Below are positions 15,665 to 23,989 of a stretch of 64,000 bases of DNA, in pieces. Made by a program: the position numbers and the translations under genes. Source of the stretch: CAWGJF01 sp963715745 (GTDB taxonomy: Bacteria > Bacteroidota > Ignavibacteria > Ignavibacteriales > Ignavibacteriaceae); the NCBI GenBank assembly GCA_963715745.1, contig OY970271.1, forward strand, positions 372,001 through 436,000. The letters are read 5' to 3'. Each line of letters begins with the position of its first letter. The first letter of the stretch is position 1. The notes under the pieces were generated by a model. The model was not told the DNA's origin and made no database searches. It saw only the letters and a program-made list of their open reading frames with translations.

Positions 15665-17179
15665 TCAGGCGAAAATTCCTTTTAGCGGTACAGAATAAAT
15701 TTGTTCCTCTTTCAATCCTTCTTTTTTTAAAATTGAATTTGCAGCGACCAGCGCAGAGGTTGTTGCTGCTTCCATAAGCATTGCGGGATTATCAAGCTTA
15801 ACCCAATCGCCCGCAAGAAAAAGATTTTCAACATTTGTTTTAACAGTTGGACGGTTTTTGTAGAGATTTGTATGAAAAGCTGTGAAGTCATCTTTCACTT
15901 GCAGGTATTCGTATTTGATTTTATATCCTTTTATTTCTGGAAAATATTCTTCAAACTCTTTAAGAAATTGATTTCTGATTTCCTCTTGAGGAAAATCATC
16001 CGGCACAGCATACGAATGTAATTCATAAATGCCGCCGCAGTTTTTATTTACCCACTCTTCGCTTGACTTTTCCATCCGGTGATAGATTGTAACCGAGTCA
16101 AGAATCTTTAATGCATCCGTGAATATGAAGAACGGCACACCTTGTCTTAAATCTTTATCGATCCAAACCCTTAAAACAGAATATCGCTGCGACTGTTTCA
16201 GATTTATTAGTTGATTGTAGAAATCAGGATGTTCGCTCTTAAAATAATCCGAGTTTCGAATTATGCTTTTTGTCCCTTTAACATCTGAAGCAATAATTGC
16301 ATAATCAAATTTTTCATCATTAATTATAAATTGATCGCCATCTTTATTGAATGAATTGATTTTCGAATCAAGTGATATTGTTGACTTGAACTTATCTAGG
16401 TAATTTTTTGCCGGTTTCCAGAGAGTGTCTTCAAAGTCATCATTCAAAACATCGTACAGTAAACCAAGATCGTTGCTGAGAAAATATGAGTGAAAACTTT
16501 TTATCAGTTCTGCCATTGAGATGTACTGCGGTTCAGCAAAAAATGCACGAGAAAAAGTTGTGAACATTAGTTGCATTTCAGGGGGGAGCTTAACATCGTC
16601 TGCAAAATCTTTAAAAGAAATATTATCGTACTTTGAAAAAGTTTTTTCTTTGTTGTAACTCAGCAGCGAAGTCATCTTTCTGAAACCGGGATTCAGTATC
16701 GCATCTTTATAGGAATAAATTCCTGTCTTTGCCATACTCAGAATATTTATAACCGGAACCGTGTCAAGATCCTTGAATCCAAAATTGCCGTGTTTTTTTG
16801 TGAGTATTAAATAATCATCAATTGGAATGAGATATTTATACGCATCTATTTTCTTAAGAAGATTGCGAAGATTATAATACTGTCTGAAAAAAGCATGAAA
16901 TCCGTGTTCAACCTGTGTTGAATAACCATCATTAAACTTGACTAGCCAGGAGCCGACCTTTCCACCAAGATATTTTTCTTTATCAAAAATCTTAACTCTG
17001 AATCCTCTCTCAGCAAGAAAGATTGCAGCAGAAACTCCCGCCAAGCCGCCGCCGATTATACCAACACTTTTTTCTTTTGAAAGTTTTTCTGGAAGAGAAG
17101 AATCAACTATGTTTAGCTGGATTTTGTATCCGCCAAGTTTTTTCTCAATTCGTTTTGCAACTATAGATTTTATCTTCAT
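15665..17179 (-). CDS. CrtU/CruE-like FAD-dependent carotenoid desaturase
   Basis: FAD-dependent enzyme of 504 residues in the phytoene-desaturase/amine-oxidase superfamily. The dinucleotide site is internal (about 38-66: 'GIIGGGLAGVSAAIFLAERG'), after an N-terminal extension. The segment 'VEHGFHAFFRQYYNLRN' resembles the beta-carotene desaturase/methyltransferases CrtU and CruE, which make aromatic carotenoid rings. The C-terminal 'LFLAGDWV' FAD motif is present. A role in ring modification fits the lycopene cyclase, phytoene synthase and phytoene desaturase genes elsewhere in the window. The exact reaction is inferred from motif memory, and a general carotenoid desaturase or isomerase is the alternative. 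Confidence 0.6.
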   Translation of the reverse strand: MKIKSIVAKRIEKKLGGYKIQLNIVDSSLPEKLSKEKSVGIIGGGLAGVSAAIFLAERGFRVKIFDKEKYLGGKVGSWLVKFNDGYSTQVEHGFHAFFRQYYNLRNLLKKIDAYKYLIPIDDYLILTKKHGNFGFKDLDTVPVINILSMAKTGIYSYKDAILNPGFRKMTSLLSYNKEKTFSKYDNISFKDFADDVKLPPEMQLMFTTFSRAFFAEPQYISMAELIKSFHSYFLSNDLGLLYDVLNDDFEDTLWKPAKNYLDKFKSTISLDSKINSFNKDGDQFIINDEKFDYAIIASDVKGTKSIIRNSDYFKSEHPDFYNQLINLKQSQRYSVLRVWIDKDLRQGVPFFIFTDALKILDSVTIYHRMEKSSEEWVNKNCGGIYELHSYAVPDDFPQEEIRNQFLKEFEEYFPEIKGYKIKYEYLQVKDDFTAFHTNLYKNRPTVKTNVENLFLAGDWVKLDNPAMLMEAATTSALVAANSILKKEGLKEEQIYSVPLKGIFA

Positions 17180-17448
17180 AAATGCTAATTTAATTAAAGC
17201 TAAGGTAAAGAGTATTACTCGTATAAATATTTTAGAACACTCAATACTTTATATAAGTTCATCCTAAGTTATTCTCTCTTCGGTTCTTTCTCACATAAAA
17301 GAAAAACAATTTAGCTTTTTATATAAACTGAAAATTTTTCTTCGGAAGAATTTCAATTCATCACTTAAACCTATAATTCCAAATGGCAGTAAAGTTGATA
17401 TTTATAAATACTAAAAATTGCTTGTCTTAAAGCAAATAATCACTGGTT

Positions 17449-17916
17449 ATGGTTATAAAATTGGAACTAATAGAAAATTCTGATCAACCGATATTTCCGA
17501 TAAGCACTGCTGCCAGGATGCTTAAAATCTCTGTTCATACGTTAAGAATGTATGAAAAGGAGGGTCTTATAATTCCATTTAAAAAAGAAACCAGCCATCG
17601 TCTCTATTCCAAAGCAGATATAGAAAGAGTGAAGTGTATTCGTAAAGCGATAAACGAATTTAAGATTTCCATAAGTGGAATAAAAACAATCTATTCACTT
17701 ATTCCTTGCTGGCAGATAGTAAATTGCAGGGAAGAAGACAGGCAGAGCTGTGATGCATTTTTAGCACAAGATAATCCTTGCTGGAATTATAAACACAAAA
17801 AAAATACTTGTGGTAATCTTGTTTGCAGGGAATGTCATGTTTATAAAGATTACTCAGAGTGTGGTGATATTAAGGAGCTGATAAAAAATCTGACAGCATC
17901 ACGCTCACAAGCTTAA
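17449..17916 (+). CDS. MerR family regulator with C-terminal cysteine-rich domain
   Basis: Transcription regulator of 155 residues. The N-terminal MerR helix-turn-helix (about 14-85) reads 'FPISTAARMLKISVHTLRMYEKEGLI' and then 'SHRLYSKADIERVKCI'. The C-terminal part has nine cysteines in a pattern 'PCWQIVNC...C...NPCW...C...CREC', resembling a two-CW-type cysteine module. Such a domain could bind metal or an Fe-S cluster, or sense sulfur species. The gene sits 50 bases upstream of the octaheme cytochrome operon on the same strand, so control of that operon is likely. Confidence 0.82.
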   Translation: MVIKLELIENSDQPIFPISTAARMLKISVHTLRMYEKEGLIIPFKKETSHRLYSKADIERVKCIRKAINEFKISISGIKTIYSLIPCWQIVNCREEDRQSCDAFLAQDNPCWNYKHKKNTCGNLVCRECHVYKDYSECGDIKELIKNLTASRSQA

Positions 17917-17966
17917 TTTCAATTTGATTTGTGAAAATTTATTCTCCGTAAAAGCGGGATCATATT

Positions 17967-19547
17967 ATGAAAAAAATAGTGCTCATATTGTCGTTAATAG
18001 GAATAATTTTTTTTGGTGCAGTAAATTATCTCACAACCAAAGATTATGATCCTACAAACTTAGATAAGCTAAAAGAAAAATATCCAAAAGATTATTCTCC
18101 CTCCACCGATCATTCCCGGTTTGCCATACTTCAGAAAAAATTTAATTCACCCCAGGAAATTACTGAAGCATGTCTTTCCTGTCATAACGGAAGAGATGAA
18201 GAAGTAATGAAATCGAGCCACTGGAACTGGGAACGTGAAGAATATATAGAAGGAAGAGGAGTTGTATCTATCGGAAAGAAGAATGCCGTTAACAACTACT
18301 GCATCGGTGTTGAAGGAAATGAGCAAAGCTGTGCAAAGTGTCATATTGGTTTTGGAATGACCAGTACAACTTTCAGCTTTACCGATCCTAAAAACATTGA
18401 CTGCCTTGTTTGTCACGATAATACGGAATCTTATGTAAAAGGCAACGAGTTAGCGGGTCTCCCTGATCCGGGTTTGGATTTAAATAATATTGCACAACAT
18501 GTTGGAAAACCGAAACGATCAAACTGCGGTGTTTGTCACTTCTTCGGTGGCGGTGGAAATAACGTAAAGCACGGTGATCTCGAAATGGCAATGTTTGAGC
18601 CCTCGAGAGATGTTGATGTTCACATGGATGTAGATGGTCCAAATATGCAATGTGTTGACTGCCATTTAACTGAAAAGCACAATATACTCGGCAAAATGTA
18701 TTCGCTTTCTTCTATGAACAGAAACCGATCTACCTGTGAACAATGCCATACTGAAAACCCTCACTCGGAAGATATACTGAATGAGCATACATATAAAGTT
18801 GCTTGTCAAACCTGCCACATACCAACATATGCAAAGGTGAACGCAACAAAAACCTATTGGGACTGGTCTACAGCAGGAAAGTTAAAAGATGGTAAACCGT
18901 ACGAAGAAGATGATAAGGATGGAAATCATACATACCTTTCTATTAAAGGAAGCTTTAAATGGGGAAAGAATCTTAAGCCTGAATATATATGGTTTAACGG
19001 TACAGCTGATCATTATTTGCTCGGTGATGTTATAAAAGACACAACCAAGCCATTAAAGATAAACACATTGAATGGTTCTTATAGCGATAAAGACTCTAAA
19101 ATAATTCCTGCAAAAATACATCGTGCAATTCAGCCATTTGATCCGGTAACGAAAGTATTAATTCAACCTAAACTTTTTGCTGATAAAAAAGGCGAAGGAG
19201 CTTTCTGGCAGGATTTCGATTGGAGGAGATCTTCTGAAGTTGGAATGAAAGATGTTGATCTTCCATTTAGCGGTCAGGTTTCATTTATAAAAACAGAAAT
19301 GTACTGGCCGGTTAATCATATGGTATCAACAAAAGAATTAACCGTGCAGTGCAATGAATGCCACACAAGAGATAACAGCCGGTTAGCAGGACTTACAGAT
19401 TTTTATATGCCGGCAAGAGATTATTCTTCGATTATTGAATCAACCGGTATTGGAATTATTCTTCTAACATTGTTCGGTGTAATTGCTCACGGCACAATCA
19501 GAATTTTTTCATCAAAGAAAAGAAAAATTTCTTCAGAGGTTAAATAA
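17967..19547 (+). CDS. octaheme c-type cytochrome, tetrathionate reductase (Otr) family
   Basis: Exported multiheme cytochrome of 526 residues with exactly eight CxxCH sites (about residues 69, 122, 146, 187, 229, 257, 280 and 462). The wide spacing before the last haem is typical of the Otr family. An N-terminal signal/anchor (4-23) and a C-terminal membrane helix (about 489-509, followed by basic residues) place it on the outer face of the inner membrane. Shewanella Otr reduces tetrathionate, nitrite and hydroxylamine in vitro. The following genes for cytochrome b and YeeE proteins suggest a sulfur-compound electron-transfer system. It overlaps the next gene as TAATG. Confidence 0.9.
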   Translation: MKKIVLILSLIGIIFFGAVNYLTTKDYDPTNLDKLKEKYPKDYSPSTDHSRFAILQKKFNSPQEITEACLSCHNGRDEEVMKSSHWNWEREEYIEGRGVVSIGKKNAVNNYCIGVEGNEQSCAKCHIGFGMTSTTFSFTDPKNIDCLVCHDNTESYVKGNELAGLPDPGLDLNNIAQHVGKPKRSNCGVCHFFGGGGNNVKHGDLEMAMFEPSRDVDVHMDVDGPNMQCVDCHLTEKHNILGKMYSLSSMNRNRSTCEQCHTENPHSEDILNEHTYKVACQTCHIPTYAKVNATKTYWDWSTAGKLKDGKPYEEDDKDGNHTYLSIKGSFKWGKNLKPEYIWFNGTADHYLLGDVIKDTTKPLKINTLNGSYSDKDSKIIPAKIHRAIQPFDPVTKVLIQPKLFADKKGEGAFWQDFDWRRSSEVGMKDVDLPFSGQVSFIKTEMYWPVNHMVSTKELTVQCNECHTRDNSRLAGLTDFYMPARDYSSIIESTGIGIILLTLFGVIAHGTIRIFSSKKRKISSEVK

Positions 19548-20224
19548 TGGGAAATAATAAAGTTTATATTTATAGATCATTCGAACGTTTTTGGCACTGG
19601 ACACAAGCCGCCTTAATTTTCTTTTTAGGTTTTACCGGATTTGAAATTCACGGCTCTATTTCTTTTTTCGGATACCAGAATGCAGTTCAGTATCACAACA
19701 TTGCAGCGTATGCTTTCATAGTTTTAATAATCTTTGCAATATTCTGGCACCTTTCAACCGGAGAATGGAGACAATATCTTCCAACTTCAAAAAATATTAA
19801 AGCACAGCTTAACTATTATTTGTTCGGGATATTTAACAATACTCCGCATCCTACAAAAAAAACAGCTCTGAGCAAACTTAATCCGCTGCAGAAGTTAGTA
19901 TACCTCGGATTAAAAGTACTTGTAATTCCGATTATGGTTTTTTCCGGATTGCTTTATATGTTTTATCGTTATCCTCAAAAAGGCGGAGGAATAGAAGCTC
20001 TAAACTTAGATTCTATAGAACCGATTGCATTGCTGCACACCTTTGGCGCATTCCTGCTGGTTGCTTTTGTTATTGCCCACGTCTACTTAATTACAACCGG
20101 AAGTACTGTTACATCAAATTTGAAAGCAATGATCACGGGGTATGAAGAATTGGAAGAACGGGAAGAGAAAACGATCGATGAAAAACCAATTAAGATTGAA
20201 GAGGAAATTTATGGAACCAACTAA
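19547..20224 (+). CDS. cytochrome b subunit (b561/thiosulfate reductase type)
   Basis: Di-haem membrane cytochrome b of 225 residues with four main predicted helices. Candidate haem-ligand histidines are in 'RFWHWTQAALIFFLGFTGFEIHG', 'YHNIAAYAF', 'LLHTFGAF' and 'VIAHVYL'. It would pass electrons between the quinone pool and the octaheme cytochrome encoded directly upstream with a 1-base overlap. The C-terminal tail is acidic and lysine-rich (EELEEREEKTIDEKPIKIEE). The next gene starts within its last 14 bases. Confidence 0.88.
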   Translation: MGNNKVYIYRSFERFWHWTQAALIFFLGFTGFEIHGSISFFGYQNAVQYHNIAAYAFIVLIIFAIFWHLSTGEWRQYLPTSKNIKAQLNYYLFGIFNNTPHPTKKTALSKLNPLQKLVYLGLKVLVIPIMVFSGLLYMFYRYPQKGGGIEALNLDSIEPIALLHTFGAFLLVAFVIAHVYLITTGSTVTSNLKAMITGYEELEEREEKTIDEKPIKIEEEIYGTN

Positions 20225-20726
20225 GTATATGAATCCTTATCTCGCCGGCTTTTTTCTGGGACTTCTTCTTCTGGCAACAATTTATATTACCGGAAGAGGT
20301 CTTGGTGCAAGCGGTTCTGTTAAAAGTGTTGTTGTTGCAACCGTTCAGGAAGTTGCTCCTGAGCATACACAACATGCAAAATTCTATGAGGAGTATCTAA
20401 AAGAACATAATAATAATCCATTAAAAAACTGGCTGGTATTTGAAGTAATCGGCGTTCTGATTGGTGCTTTTATTTCAGGATTAATTTCAAACAGATTGAA
20501 TTTTACACTTGAACGCTCTGATAAAATTAAAAATCAAACAAGAATAGCTGCTGCATTATTTGGTGGATTATTATTTGGATTTGGTGCTCAGCTTGGCAGA
20601 GGCTGTACAAGTGGTGCAGCTTTAAGCGGAATGGCTGTAATGTCAACCGGAGGTATTTTTACTATGCTCGCTATCTTCGGCGGAGCTTATATGTTTGCGT
20701 TCTTTTTCAGAAAGTTATGGATATGA
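20211..20726 (+). CDS. YeeE/YedE family membrane protein
   Basis: The start is taken at ATG 20211 (GAGGA at 20201-20205), giving 171 residues. A longer frame upstream would only overlap the cytochrome b gene in a different frame and encodes a very basic tail. Three or four helices are predicted, with the family motif 'GAQLGRGCTSGAALSGMAV', whose cysteine is conserved in YeeE/YedE transporters such as the thiosulfate importer TsuA. It is half the length of TsuA, and a second YeeE gene follows, so the two may pair to form a full channel. Role: thiosulfate or sulfur transport across the inner membrane, inferred. Confidence 0.85.
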   Translation: MEPTKYMNPYLAGFFLGLLLLATIYITGRGLGASGSVKSVVVATVQEVAPEHTQHAKFYEEYLKEHNNNPLKNWLVFEVIGVLIGAFISGLISNRLNFTLERSDKIKNQTRIAAALFGGLLFGFGAQLGRGCTSGAALSGMAVMSTGGIFTMLAIFGGAYMFAFFFRKLWI

Positions 20727-20742
20727 AAATATATTTTATTCT

Positions 20743-20847
20743 AAAAACCGTTGAAACGGTTAACGAAATAAAATCACCGTTAGTAACCCACGACTTAAGT
20801 CTTGGGTTAATAAAGACAAAGAACTTTAAGAACTGTTTTAACAGTTT
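20743..20847. repeat. three-hairpin REP-like element between the two YeeE genes
   Basis: Three consecutive inverted repeats: AACCGTT/AACGGTT (20746-20752, 20755-20761), a 12-bp arm AACCCACGACTT with AAGTCTTGGGTT (20785-20808, one mismatch) and AACTGTT/AACAGTT (20831-20837, 20840-20846). The composite looks like a mobile REP/BIME-type unit rather than a single terminator. It is placed inside an operon and could attenuate or stabilise the mRNA. Confidence 0.7.
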
Positions 20848-20874
20848 ATACAGAATGACGAAAGGAAATTTATA

Positions 20875-22065
20875 ATGGGACCTTTAGTTCCTGATATTAT
20901 TGGTAATGAATTAAACTTTGTTGTTGCACTTTTAATAGGCATCGCATTTGGAGCTATTCTTGAGCAGGCAGGTTTCTCAACTTCAAAAAAATTAGTCGGT
21001 CTGTTCTACGGGTATGATTTTACTGTGCTAAGAGTTTTCTTTACAGCAGGAATTACAGCGATGCTTGGCGTTGTTGCATTTGGACATTTCGGACTTTTGG
21101 ATCTGAGCATAATTTATATCAACCCTACTTTTCTCTGGTCTGCTTTGATTGGAGGATTCATAATGGGTTTGGGATTCGTTGTTGGGGGATTCTGTCCCGG
21201 TACAAGCTTTTGTGCAGCGGCAATTGGTAAAATAGACGCAATGATTTTTATTGTCGGATCAGTTTTCGGTGTTTTGATTTTTGCTGAAGGTTATCCTCTT
21301 TTCGAAAACATTTACAAAGCAGAGTACTGGGGGTATCCAAGATTATTTGAAACACTTGGTATGTCGCAGGGATTGTTTGCTTTTCTAATGACCGTGGTCG
21401 CTATCGGAGCTTTCTGGATTACAACTTTGATTGAAAACAAAGTTAACGGAAGACCCAATCCCGAATTCCGTCCGGCAAAATTATACATTGCCTTAACCGG
21501 CATAGCAGTAATATTTGCTTTCTCTGCTTTCTTTATGCCTGATCTGAAAGAAGAATATTTAAAGCAGGTTGAAGATGTTTCGTATGTAAATTCTTATAAC
21601 CTTAAAGAAATGACTTCCGATGAACTTGCATTCAGAATTCTGGATGACGATAAAAATATTCTGATAATTGATTTGCGTTCAGTGGAAGAATACAAAGAGC
21701 TCAGTCTCCCAAAATCACAATTGATATCAATAAAAGATTTGTTTGGAAAAGATGCTGCAAAAATGCTTGAAGTTAAATCCAGGAAAAATGTTTTTCTTGC
21801 GGATGATGAATTAACGGAAAGAAAAGCTGCAATTATTGCAGACAAACTTGGCTACGATGAAGTATCCGTTCTCAAAGGAGGATTAGAAACCTTTAAAGAA
21901 GAGATATTAAATTTTACTATGCCGGATAAAGCTATTTCACGTCGGCAGGAAGATGATTATCGTTTCAGGTTAAAAGCAAGCAAACTTTTACCGCAGCTTA
22001 TTGAAGAAAACAAACACAAGGCAATTCCTAAAAAGACAAGCAAGAGAGTTTTAGGCGGATGTTGA
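20875..22065 (+). CDS. YeeE/YedE membrane protein fused to a degenerate rhodanese domain
   Basis: Protein of 396 residues. The membrane part (about 1-235) carries 'GAILEQAGFSTSKKLVGLFYGYDFTVLRV' and 'GFVVGGFCPGTSFCAAAIGKIDA', with the conserved transporter cysteines. A rhodanese-like domain follows (about 245-345; 'ILIIDLRSVEEYKELSLPKS'). Its active-site loop reads 'VFLADDELTERKAA', so the catalytic Cys is missing and the domain cannot carry persulfide at the usual position. The protein ends in 'RVLGGC', a terminal Cys that might act in sulfur exchange. It completes the octaheme cytochrome operon. Transport of thiosulfate or reduced sulfur is inferred. Confidence 0.87.
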   Translation: MGPLVPDIIGNELNFVVALLIGIAFGAILEQAGFSTSKKLVGLFYGYDFTVLRVFFTAGITAMLGVVAFGHFGLLDLSIIYINPTFLWSALIGGFIMGLGFVVGGFCPGTSFCAAAIGKIDAMIFIVGSVFGVLIFAEGYPLFENIYKAEYWGYPRLFETLGMSQGLFAFLMTVVAIGAFWITTLIENKVNGRPNPEFRPAKLYIALTGIAVIFAFSAFFMPDLKEEYLKQVEDVSYVNSYNLKEMTSDELAFRILDDDKNILIIDLRSVEEYKELSLPKSQLISIKDLFGKDAAKMLEVKSRKNVFLADDELTERKAAIIADKLGYDEVSVLKGGLETFKEEILNFTMPDKAISRRQEDDYRFRLKASKLLPQLIEENKHKAIPKKTSKRVLGGC

Positions 22066-22084
22066 TTCTGAATTGAATACCTAT

Positions 22085-22822
22085 TTACTTATTAGGTTTT
22101 TGTGCAATGAATGAGTGTAACACCGGTTTTCTCCAGCTTCCAAGAGGAGTGTGCTCTATATTTTCAAATCCTGATTTCTTCAGCAAGTCGATAAATTCAT
22201 CCGGAGAAAGAAATGTTTCAACACTTTTAATAAGATAGCGGAAAATTTTTGTTGAGCCGGTTGTTAGTCCTGCGAAAGGAATTATCAAAAAGTATCCTAA
22301 AAATTTCCAATAAAGTTTTGAAGCAAATGATTTGCTGATTGCGTATTCGTGGAAGCATATTTTCCCGCCGGGTTTCAGAACACGATGAAGATTTTTCACA
22401 CACTTTTCAAAGTCAGGCATATTTCTAATTCCGTAAGCCATAAAAATTGCATCGAGCGAATTATCTGCCAGGTCAAGATTCATTACGTCCTGCTGAACAA
22501 AGGCAACCTTATCTTTCCCAAATTTCGGAAGAAGTTTTTCTCTTGCAGTCTCAAGCATTCCTTCAGAGTTGTCAATACCGATTACTTTTCCGTTTGGTAG
22601 ATTATTCAGGCAGGCAATTGTTGACTTCCCTGTTCCGCAGCAAAGATCGGCAAGGTATTCGTTTCCTTTCAGGTGCATTCTGTCAACGCTTGTCTGCAGA
22701 TCTTTCTGGTAACCCTGGCTCAGGAAAGTAGCAAGATCATATCGCTTTGCAATCCGGTTAAACTCGGATGGAACGTCCTTTTTGTTCTGGATTAAAGTTT
22801 CGGGAGTTGTTTCGGTCATCAT
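22085..22822 (-). CDS. UbiE/MenG-like SAM-dependent methyltransferase
   Basis: Class I methyltransferase of 245 residues with motif I 'LADLCCGTGKST', motif II near 'FVQQDVMNLDLADNSLDAIFMAYGIRNMPDFEKC' and the post-motif 'RVLKPGGKICFHE', as in UbiE/COQ5 proteins. UbiE/MenG methylate ubiquinone or menaquinone precursors. This one is diverged at the N-terminus and has a hydrophobic stretch near residue 175 (YFLIIPFAGL). It overlaps the Rieske gene by 4 bases (ATGA), so the substrate may be a carotenoid or other isoprenoid rather than menaquinone. That alternative is inference. Confidence 0.8.
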   Translation of the reverse strand: MMTETTPETLIQNKKDVPSEFNRIAKRYDLATFLSQGYQKDLQTSVDRMHLKGNEYLADLCCGTGKSTIACLNNLPNGKVIGIDNSEGMLETAREKLLPKFGKDKVAFVQQDVMNLDLADNSLDAIFMAYGIRNMPDFEKCVKNLHRVLKPGGKICFHEYAISKSFASKLYWKFLGYFLIIPFAGLTTGSTKIFRYLIKSVETFLSPDEFIDLLKKSGFENIEHTPLGSWRKPVLHSFIAQKPNK

Positions 22823-23802
22823 TCCCCCTGAAGTTTCTTTCTCCAGAATCTTCTGAAGCTCAATGATACTTCGTCTCCCTTTACGCTTACTTCGTGGAGA
22901 TTTTCGCCAGTACGTTTTAGAATTTTCTGATTTGATGCTAGGAAGTCAATGTCTTCAGTTACAATCCTCCCTGATTTTCTTGCCATAAACCATTTTGCGA
23001 AGGCAGGGAATTTCGGGAAAATGTTTTTCCACAGAGTTATTTGCATCATATTCACGTGCTCGTCATCTACCTGGTAAACGTGCTCTAGAATTAATAATAT
23101 TCTTTGCTTAAAACGGATTTCCAGCCGTGAGATGTTCGGATAATAAAATCTTATTCTTGTCCCGATGTTTTCTTCATTTCCGAAATAAGTTTTTTCTGCT
23201 ACGGTTCCAACGTTGGCACGCTTGTAAAATCCTTCAACACCGTCGTCAAGAATTTTTAGATTGAAGTCTGCCGGATGTTCCTGTATTTGTCCCATAAAAG
23301 ATTTTATCGAGTTGCGATGAACGTAAGCTATGTGGTACGGATCAATCAGACTTTCTGCTGTTGTTTCAAGTTCAGCTTTGATTGTGTATGCCTTATATGT
23401 GAACGGCCATTCGTTCATCTCGGGAATGTTTGTCGGCTGAACTTCGTTTGCTTTTTCTGGCTCACCGATAAAAATCCAGACCCACTTGTTAAAATCCTGT
23501 ACGGGATATGCTTTTATCTTTGCTGTTGGCGGAATTTTATCTCCCGGTAGCTGCGAAGGAATTTGCACGCACGATCCTGTTTTATCGTACTGCCATCCGT
23601 GGTAACCGCATACAACTCTTTCTTTATCAAGATATCCCAAAGAAAGATTTACGTTTCTGTGGCAGCATCGGTCTTCCAATGCAGTGATACTCTTATCAGG
23701 ATTGCGGAAAAGAATTATTTCCTCTCCGAGAATTTTATATTGTCTGATTTCGTTCTTCAGTTCATCGGAAGGACAAACCAGATACCATTTATTTGTTAAC
23801 AT
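22819..23802 (-). CDS. Rieske [2Fe-2S] non-haem iron oxygenase
   Basis: Oxygenase of 327 residues. The Rieske cluster site is 'CCHRNVNLS...CGYHGW' (C-x-H, 16 residues, C-x2-H; about residues 47-69). The mononuclear iron site is in 'ESLIDPYHIAYVHR' (about 150-165), as in ring-hydroxylating and PaO-type oxygenases. The first half is typical and the C-terminal domain is divergent. Its start directly follows a remnant of the lycopene cyclase tail and it overlaps a methyltransferase gene, so a carotenoid ring hydroxylase or ketolase role is plausible. No reductase partner is encoded nearby. Confidence 0.85.
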   Translation of the reverse strand: MLTNKWYLVCPSDELKNEIRQYKILGEEIILFRNPDKSITALEDRCCHRNVNLSLGYLDKERVVCGYHGWQYDKTGSCVQIPSQLPGDKIPPTAKIKAYPVQDFNKWVWIFIGEPEKANEVQPTNIPEMNEWPFTYKAYTIKAELETTAESLIDPYHIAYVHRNSIKSFMGQIQEHPADFNLKILDDGVEGFYKRANVGTVAEKTYFGNEENIGTRIRFYYPNISRLEIRFKQRILLILEHVYQVDDEHVNMMQITLWKNIFPKFPAFAKWFMARKSGRIVTEDIDFLASNQKILKRTGENLHEVSVKGDEVSLSFRRFWRKKLQGE

Positions 23803-23851
23803 TTACAACACCGTTTTTTCTTAGTAAATATTTATAAAGACTTGTGTTCAT
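23789..23851 (-). pseudogene. remnant of the lycopene cyclase C-terminus (copy 3)
   Basis: On the minus strand ATG 23851 opens MNTSLYKYLLRKNGVVNVNK and a stop at 23789. It closely matches the last codons of the intact lycopene cyclase (MNTALYKRLLENYG...). The stop lies inside the start of the Rieske gene, as in a normal overlapping operon. This suggests that the cyclase once directly preceded the Rieske gene. Confidence 0.6.
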
Positions 23852-23860
23852 TTTTATCCC

Positions 23861-23989
23861 GTCATTCTGAATGGAGCGAAGCGGAATGAAGAATCTATTT
23901 TTCTCCTTTAGGAGATTCTTCGCTTCGCTCAGAATGACGAACGTCCTCTACCTTGTCATTCTGAAGGAGTGAAACGACCGAAGAATCTC
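23861..23989. repeat. REP-like inverted and direct repeats downstream of the GIY-YIG gene
   Basis: Three related units of the type GTCATTCTGA...GAAGAATCT: 23861-23896 (forward), 23913-23938 (inverted, forming a long hairpin with the first) and 23955-23989 (forward). The last unit reaches the stop codon of the GIY-YIG gene. The same units recur on the other side of that gene. Confidence 0.85.

Noticed and set aside
22349..22731. Two plus-strand frames over the methyltransferase gene
   Set aside because: They are antisense to strongly conserved methyltransferase motifs and show no recognisable protein features.
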